Below are positions 32,501 to 41,348 of a stretch of 64,000 bases of DNA, one piece after another (position 1 is the stretch's first letter; each line of letters starts with the position of its first letter). This stretch comes from Leuctra nigra. Its lineage: Eukaryota > Arthropoda > Insecta > Plecoptera > Leuctridae. The notes under the pieces are model-generated. The model did not search any database, was not told where the DNA came from, and saw only the letters and a list, made by a program, of their open reading frames with translations. Where the stretch lies: positions 45,719,941 through 45,783,940 of the forward strand of contig OW203763.1 of the NCBI GenBank assembly GCA_934045905.1. The letters run 5' to 3'. The position numbers and the translations under genes are program-made.

Positions 32501-35500
32501 GTAGCCTACATCTCCTCCTCAGAACCAATCCTAGCTGCCATATCCTGAAGTCCAAATATCACTCCCTTAAGAAATCTCACAGCAAAAACATCCGTCTCAC
32601 CAAGCGCCTATTCTTTGACAATCTCATTGAAGCCTCCAACAATAGATCCAAAACCTCCTGGAACATTATCAAAACTCTTTCCACGCCAACTCAACATCCC
32701 ACCAACCTCATGCTTCTCATCAATGGCAAAGAGACTACTGAGCCGCTCACCCTGGCCAATCACCTGAACGACTTCTTCATCACTTCAGGTGACGTCGCCC
32801 CTCCTTTGTCCACAGCCATTCTGTCCCATCTACCGCCGGTGACCAGCTCCACTTGTCGCCCACCTCTCTCCCTCCGTCCCACTACGCCGTACGAACTGAT
32901 TCATCTGGCCAAATCCATGCGCGCTAAGTTCTCCAGTGGTCCCGATGGTGTTCCTGGTTCTGTGCTAGCAAGATGCATGGCTCATGTTGCTGAGCCTCTC
33001 TCCCTCATTATCAACCGCTCATTCTCCTCTGGCATCTTCCCCGATCAACTCAAAATGTCTCACATCATCCCTATCCATAAAAAGGGAAAGAAATCTGACA
33101 TTAACAACTATCGACCCATATCTCTCCTCTCTTCTTTCTCCAAAATCATTGAAAAAGTCATCCTAGACCGTCTGACCTCCTATCTTTCAGACCACTCCAT
33201 CCTTGCCGACTGCCAACATGGCTTCCAAAAACGTAAATCTACAGGTACGGCAATATACCAATTCCTCACCACACTCCATGCTGCACTCGACAAGGGGGAC
33301 CACTCAATAGGCCTCTTCTATGACTTGTCGAAGGCATTCGACACCATCGACCACTGCCTCCTCCTTCACAAGCTGGAGCTCTGTGGCATAACGGGTCTGG
33401 CCAATCGACTGATATCCTCTTTCCTAACCAACCGCTCGCAGACAGTGATCATCCCTTCCAACAAACCGCGCTCTCCATCTCTCATCACCTCCTCCTCTAA
33501 ACTAATTCGCTGCGGTGTCCCTCAAGGTTCCGTTCTTGCTCCAACACTCTTCCTCGTCTATGTGAACGACCTCCCTGACCTCATCACCTACGGCAACCTC
33601 TTTCAGTTCGCTGATGATACGAACCACCTCCTTACAGCTCCTAAATCCAAATCATTCCTTTCCCTCATCGAGACAGCCAATGAGCAGGCAGCAATCATGT
33701 CATCTTACTGCTCGAACAATAAGCTCGCTCTCCAACCCTCCAAAACAACCTTCATCAACTTCCACACCCAATCTCACAAGCCGTCTATCTCTCCCCTAAT
33801 CCGCATCAATGACCACATTATTCCGAGCACCCCATCCATAAAATTCCTGGGCATCCATCTAACTGCTACCCTCAATTGGTCTACGCACATCCAACACACG
33901 GTCAGCAAAATCCAGAGTAGCTGCTTCCTACTAAGCCGACTCAAGCCCATAGTTAACGCCCATTCCCTCAAACTGGTCTACCACGCTCATTTCCATTCCC
34001 ATCTCTCCTATGGACTCCTCTTCTGGGGCACCTCTCCCGGTGCCAACCGCATTTTCATCCTGCAGAAACAGGCAGTCCGCATTATTGCCGGCATCTCTCG
34101 CCGCAAGTCTGCCAAACCCGAGTTCATTAAGTTACACATCCTGACTCTCACCTGCACTCTCATCCGTATTGCCAGCTCCTTTGCTCGTGAGCACCCAACC
34201 CTCTTCCCCCTAAACTCGTCAGTTCATCAATATGGCACTCGAGGGGGAAACTCCATACGTATCCCCACTCACTCTCACTCCTCATTCACTAGCAGCCCCC
34301 ACTATATATGCACAATTATCTATAATAAGCTACCACAGCACATCACCACCTCTCCCACCTGGGCCAGCTTCCAATCCAGTCTCAATGCCTACCTCCTCCT
34401 AAACCCATTCTACAGCCTGCAGGAATTTCTAGACTCATAACTGTACCAGCACTTCAGTGTCAATCATCTTAACCTCAAGCACTCTCGTTCCATTGTTCTT
34501 CCTATTCAACTATCGGACACATACTACACGGCATTGTCTTAGCCGAGGCGATTTATTCATTTATTTATATTTATTCTACATGTAATAATTTTTATTATTA
34601 TTTTTCTTAGGTATAAATATTACTATTATTAGTTTTATTATTTACTGTACATAAACTGTCATTGTAAACATTGTGACTTGTAAATATTTCTGACTTTGTC
34701 ATAACTTGTACATACATTCTTGACGATACCCATACATGTATTATGTACTTGTCCACGGGATGATAATAAAATACAATACAATACAAATGAAACCGGAAGT
34801 GACGTCATATATTGAAAACGGCATGACCGATTTGACGGAAATTAGCGCTAAAGAATTCAGAAGGTCATTCATGAAGTATCAACTAGATAGAACTAGATTG
34901 TTTTCTTATTACCTATACCGGAAATGACGTCATGAATATGCTAAATGACGCCATTAATATGCTAAATGACACTCAATTCCCCAATCTATACTTTTAAATA
35001 GATATTTAGAAACATACATTGTGAATAATTATAAATTCAAGATTGCGGTGTACTCGGCCGCCATTTGCAAAAACCGGAAGTGACGTCATATATCGAAAAC
35101 GGCTGTATCGATTGTAACCAAATTTTAGAATTGTGTAGGACTAATAATTATGAATTCAAGACGACATTATTTTTGGCCGCCATTGTTTAAACCGGAAGTG
35201 ACGTCATATATCAAAAACGGATGTACCGATTGCAACTAAATTATGTAATTATGTAGGACTTATATTTTTGAATTAAAGACGACATTATTTTCGACCGCCA
35301 TTGTTAAAACCGGAAGTGACGTCATATATCGAAAACGGCTGTACCGATTGCAACTAAATTATGTAATTATGTAGGACTTATATTTTTGAATTAAAGACGA
35401 TATTATTTTCGACCGCCATTGTTAAAACCGAAAGTGACGTCATATGTCGAAAACGGCTGTACCGATTGCAACTAAATTATCTAATTATGTTGGACTTATA

Positions 35501-38500
35501 ATTATGAATTCAAGACAACATTATTTCTGGCCGCCATATTTAAAACAGGAAGTGACATCATTTATAGAAAACAGATGTACCGATTGCAACTAAATTATGT
35601 AATTATATAGCCCTTATATTTATGGATTCAAGATGACATTATTTTCGGCCGCTATTTCAAAACCGGAAGTGACGTCATATATCGAAAACAACTGCCGAGA
35701 TTGCAGCTTAATTATGCAATTATGTTGCACTTTTATGAATTCAAGGCGGCAGTATTATTGAGCGCCATTTTTTAAACTGGAAGTGAAGTCAGATATCGAA
35801 AACGTCTGGACAGATTGTAACGAAACTCAGACTATTCTTCTTGGATAATCATTTTAAGCTTGTACCAAATGCAACTTTTCTTACTAACCAAATCGGTTGA
35901 GGCGTATTTTTTTAAAGAAATTAGTCCTTGGTAGGACATGTGCTACAAGCTGTATGAATAAACTAACAAAAGAAGTGATATCCCAGAAAAAAACACTCAG
36001 TGTAAAAAAGGCAGCCAAGTCTCTTTACTTTAAAAAAATTCAACACCGAAAAGGAGTGATATCAAAAAAGAAGCCAAGTCAATGACATTTCCAAATATTT
36101 AATCGTATCTTTGAAATAAAAGTATAAACACCGAGAAATACTTTACAAAAGGACTTGGCGCATCGTTTTTTTAAAGACATTTTTCTATTCATAAGCATAT
36201 GCCATTTATATACAACCGTCATTTAGAATTTTTAGAATAATAGGGACACATCTTTCAATTACATATTATACATACCTACTGTAAAATATTTTCTATTTGA
36301 ATATATACGCTATGAAACTTGTTGCCTATGTTTTCTATAAATACACAATAGTTATCTTCGTAATATTGTTTCGTGGTCAACATAATTAAGTCTCATGCGT
36401 TATACCTTCGCATCATGAAATACATTTCTATTAATCCGCATTTTATAACAATACATTTAACAAAGTACACAGAGACGGCACATAGAATTTCTTTAAATTT
36501 TTTAACTTTATACACTTGACACTTCAAAAATATATAATAGTGTTCCATAGATAGTTAGTAATTATTTTACAACGTTTCATGATTTCCCTCAATCAAGATC
36601 AAATTATGAAAACATACCCTTCTAATATCACCATATTAACAGTGCTATAAAAATATAAATGAGCCCACTTCCAATTGTTATTTAATTCTTCCACCCTTAC
36701 ATTACTTATCTATTACAACATGAAATCTTTCTTCTATCGCCATTGACAAAACTATAAAATAGCCATTACTAAAAGTAGCTTGATTCATAGATACTGGCTC
36801 TAAAAAAAAGAGGAAAATGTACCTAATTGTAAATTTCTTTCCACTTATAGGATAGAATGATGTCTTTAAAAAAACGATGCGCCAAGTCCTTTTGTAAAGT
36901 ATTTCTCGGTGTTTATACTTTTAAATACGATTAAATACGATTTTAGATACGATTAAATATTTGGAAATGTCATTGACTTGGCTTCTTTTTTGATATCACT
37001 CCTTTTCGGTGTTGAATTTTTTTAAAGTAAAGAGACTTGGCTGCCTTTTTTACACGGATTAGACTTACCTAATTAATATGTTGCCACGAAACAATATTAC
37101 GAAGATAACTATTGTGTATTTATAGAAAACATAGGCAACAGTTTCATCGCGTATATATTCAAATAGAAAATATTTTACAGTAGGTATGTGTAATAAGTAA
37201 TTGAAAGATGTTTCCCTATTATTCTAAAAATTCTTAATGACGGTTGTTTATAAATGGCATATGCTTATGAATAGAAAAATGTCTTTAAAAAAACGATGCG
37301 CCAAGTCCTTTTGTAAAGTATTTCTCGGTGTTTATTCTTTTATTTCAAAAATACGATTAAATATTTGGAAATGTCATTGACTTGGCTCCTTTTTTGATAT
37401 CACTCCTTTTCAGTGTTGAATTTTTTTGAAGTAAAGAGACTTGGCTGCCGTTTTTACACGGAGTGTTTTTTTCTGGGATTTATATTTCCCAGACAGATAG
37501 ACTTATAACCTGATACTTACCGAGCATGTCAAAAACATATCAGAGGTCTCACAGAAAAAATATAAAGCATGAAAAATTATTACTTTTGTCAAGAGGTAAT
37601 TAAAAAAAAAAAATTGTCAAGAAAATGAAAATTTCATATTTTTTTTCCAAACATAGATATTTTAAAAGTCTGTTTCAAGAGCTATCAGATCTAAAAAAAA
37701 TCATCTTCTAGGTGACACGAGTAAAAAAAAATCATCATTCTAGGTGAAACGAGTAAAAAGATATTAAATATTGTCTAACGATTATCCAAAAAGTATTTTT
37801 TTTGGATAGGAGTCCAGATTGATAGGAGGCCTATCCTGAAACTTTTTGAGCATGTCAAAAACATATCAGAGGTCTTAAAAAAAATATATATATATACTTT
37901 TTGTCTCGAGGTAATTAACAATTTTTTACAAAAAAAATTGTCAAAAAATTACAATTTATTTTCCAGACATAAATATTTTAAAGTCTGTTTCAAGAGCTAT
38001 CAGATCTAAAAAAAATCATCTTCTAGGAGGAACGAGTAAAAAGAATATTATTAAATGTTGTCTAACGCTAAATTATCCAAAAAGGTGTGTGTTGCTAATT
38101 TGTTATTGGTAGTACTTCCACAAAATATTAGCAAATTTGGAGAGATGAAATTTTATATTTGCATTTTTTTTTGGTTGAGTTGGCTTGGAATGACACAAAC
38201 GGTAAATTTAAACGTAATAGAGCAGTGGACCGGCATTCCGACGATCTTGGTTTGTATCTAGGGGTACTAATAAAGTAATAACTTTTCAATTTGCAGTCTA
38301 CATTTGATGACATTTAATAAATACGTACCTTGTATCTACTTCCGTAGGTTAAGTCCAGCTCCGTCTCTTCCATGTCGAATGTCATTCCCGGTGTTTTCGT
38401 CATCATTTTCACGTAAACCGCTTCGCCTGGTTGAACCCGGATCACCAGTTCGTTACGCTTCGGTTTGCCATTGAAAATGTCACCAGGGACGTCTTGGTAC

Positions 38501-41313
38501 TGAATACGGACCTCGGCTTTGCGTTCGTTCAGAGCTAATCACAAAAAGACAATATAATGAACCACTTATTTAAACATATCGTGGGCTTGAAGGAAAAAGT
38601 ATCTACATGTCCAAAAATGTCGAACAGAGATAATGGCGATGTTAATAATATTGGAAGTAGGTACACTTGGCCAAACAAAACTTGAATGTTCAATAAATCT
38701 GATAGGCTGATAAATGTAAGATCGCACCATCAGAAGTCAGTCTAAGCGATCTCATTGTCTCACTCTAGTAGGTGACATCACATTTCAATGATAATAACAA
38801 GCTTTGATTGGTCATGGGACATGACCAGCAGTCATTCAAATTTGGTCAACGTTCAAGTTTTGTTTGGCCGAGTGTACCTTTGGAGAAGTACCATAACAAA
38901 TAGAAAAATACTGTACATACAAATGAGTTATTTAATTACTCGTTTGTTCATAACATAATAGCACGTTTTGAATAAAGTTTGTACACATTTGAGTTTAATT
39001 GATCATCCAATTTTCCCCTTTACTAAATTACTGGTATTTCTGAACACACCCGGGACTGAAAAATGTATCTCTTAATAAATAAATAATAAAATAAATAAAT
39101 ACATAAATGATAAAAGACACGTTTTTGAAAAAATTGGACTTGAACAGTTTCTCCTCCAAGCCCACGATATACAATTTATATTAAGCTGTAAATGAATGAA
39201 GAAGTAGATATTCACTGTGAAATATCCCTGTAAATACTAAATACTAGTGTGACATGTCTCATTGCATATTGTCTAGACCAGTCTTAATATCTGTACCTCA
39301 GTTGTAGAAGGGCGGAAGTCCATTTTGCCGATTTTGCATTGTATACTTTTGGAATCATGTAATCAAGCTCTTTCACATTGTTATTTGACTGATTCAACAA
39401 ATACAGTTTCTCTTTCACAATGACTCATTGCACCGTTGCAAATATAAATTGTAGTCCATCCGTGAACATAACATTATTTTTCAGTATTTCTAAAAAGTTG
39501 CATTTTACTCAAAAGTGTAGAATTCTTGCAATTAAATCTGAAATTTAATACCAACTTCTTAATTTCATGTGCATACCATCAACTATTAATTTACACACAT
39601 GTAAAAAAGATAGTAACAATTAATACGTATGTCTACACTTAAGGGAAAAGTACAGAGAAATATGAGGGCCTATTGGCACACATTAGCAATCGTCTACTAA
39701 ACAAAACCCACCTTTGCCACAGCGAAGAATGAACGGCACACCATCCCACCGCTCGCTGTTGATTTTGAGTACGGCGAGGGCGAATGTCGGAGTATTGGAG
39801 CCCTTGGGTACCGTAGGGTCGTCCAAGTAGCCGAGCTTGGCATCACCCTCCCCCTCGGAGTCCCCCACGTACTGGCCCAGCACCACATCGTCCAGTGTTA
39901 GCGGAGCAATGCAGCGCAGAACTTTCACCTGCAAGCAAGCAGTCATACATCCTGATAGTCCCCCACGTACCGGCCCAGCACCACATCGTCCAGTGTCAGC
40001 GGAGCAATGCAGCGCAGAACTTTCACCTGCAAGCAAGCAGTCATACATCCTGATAGTCCCCCACGTACCGGCCCAGCACCACATCGTCCAGTGTCAGCGG
40101 AGCAATGCAGCGCAGAACTTTCACCTGCAAGCAAGCAGTCATACATCCTGATAGTCCCCCACGTACCGGCCCAGCACCACATCGTCCAGTGTCAGCGGAG
40201 CAATGCAGCGCAGAACTTTCACCTGCAAGCAAGCAGTCATACATCCTGATAGTCCCCCACGTACCGGCCAAGCACCACATCGTCCAGTGTTAGCGGAGCA
40301 ATGCCACGCAGAACTTTCACCTGCAAGCAAGCAGTCATACATCCTGATAGTCCCCCACGTACCGGCCCAGCACCACATCGTCCAGTGTTAGCGGAGCAAT
40401 GCCACGCAGAACTTTCACCTGCAAGCAAGCAGTCATACATCCTGATAGTCCCCCACGTACCGGCCCAGCACCACATCGTCCAGTGTTAGCGGAGCAATGC
40501 AGCGCAGAACTTTCACCTGCAAGCAAGCAGTTTCATTTAACAACCAATCTATTTCTACAATCAAGCAGACCGATTTCTCCAGTCTACAAATAATTTTCTT
40601 AGCATTTGAAAGGATTGAAAGTAAGACAGCATGTTAAAACTCTTATGAACAATAAATACCTAGGTACTTACTATCGGTTAAAATACAATAAAAACTTTAA
40701 CCTCGCAGGTATTGTTATAACTACCTATACCTATCTAACCGTAAAACGTATTCTAACAATAATAGATAGACAGCTGATTGCTTCCGAGTTTGTTTTGAAT
40801 GGGGCGCATCGAGCGGCCGCAAAAGACTCCTCAAACCTATTTATATGGGAAAACACTTTTTTTTTTATTTATGGACGGATCGTTCTCAAAAACTATACAG
40901 GTCTAAGTTAGTATGAGATGAAGGTGTGTGCCAAATTTCAGATCGATACGTTGACCGATGCAGTCTGGGTTGACGCGAAAAAAACAAAAAAACAAACACA
41001 CACACAGAGAAAGTGCCGCAAGAGTCAAGTAGAGACGCTCGCTCCGCTTGCTTAATCAACTACATGACTATTTGAATGAATACTATTATTTATTTTATTA
41101 TTATCGATAATAAATTAATTAATCAAATTTAAATTGATTACGGTAGGTACAAATACGTAACAAACAACAAATATTTAACTTTGATCCATTACATTTCTTC
41201 ACTGATTCAGGTATGATTTTGGATTCCACTAAAAATGCATTTATGATAGCAAATAGTTCATTCTTTGAGGTAGATATTTTACGCACTCAAACTAAACCAC
41301 ATGTCTGTCTGTA

Positions 41314-41348
<35 letters not shown>

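Noticed and set aside
39683..40593. A ladder of overlapping 60-130-codon ORFs on both strands
   Set aside because: All are the 98-bp repeat read in different frames; only the G6PD exon frame up to 39928 is real.
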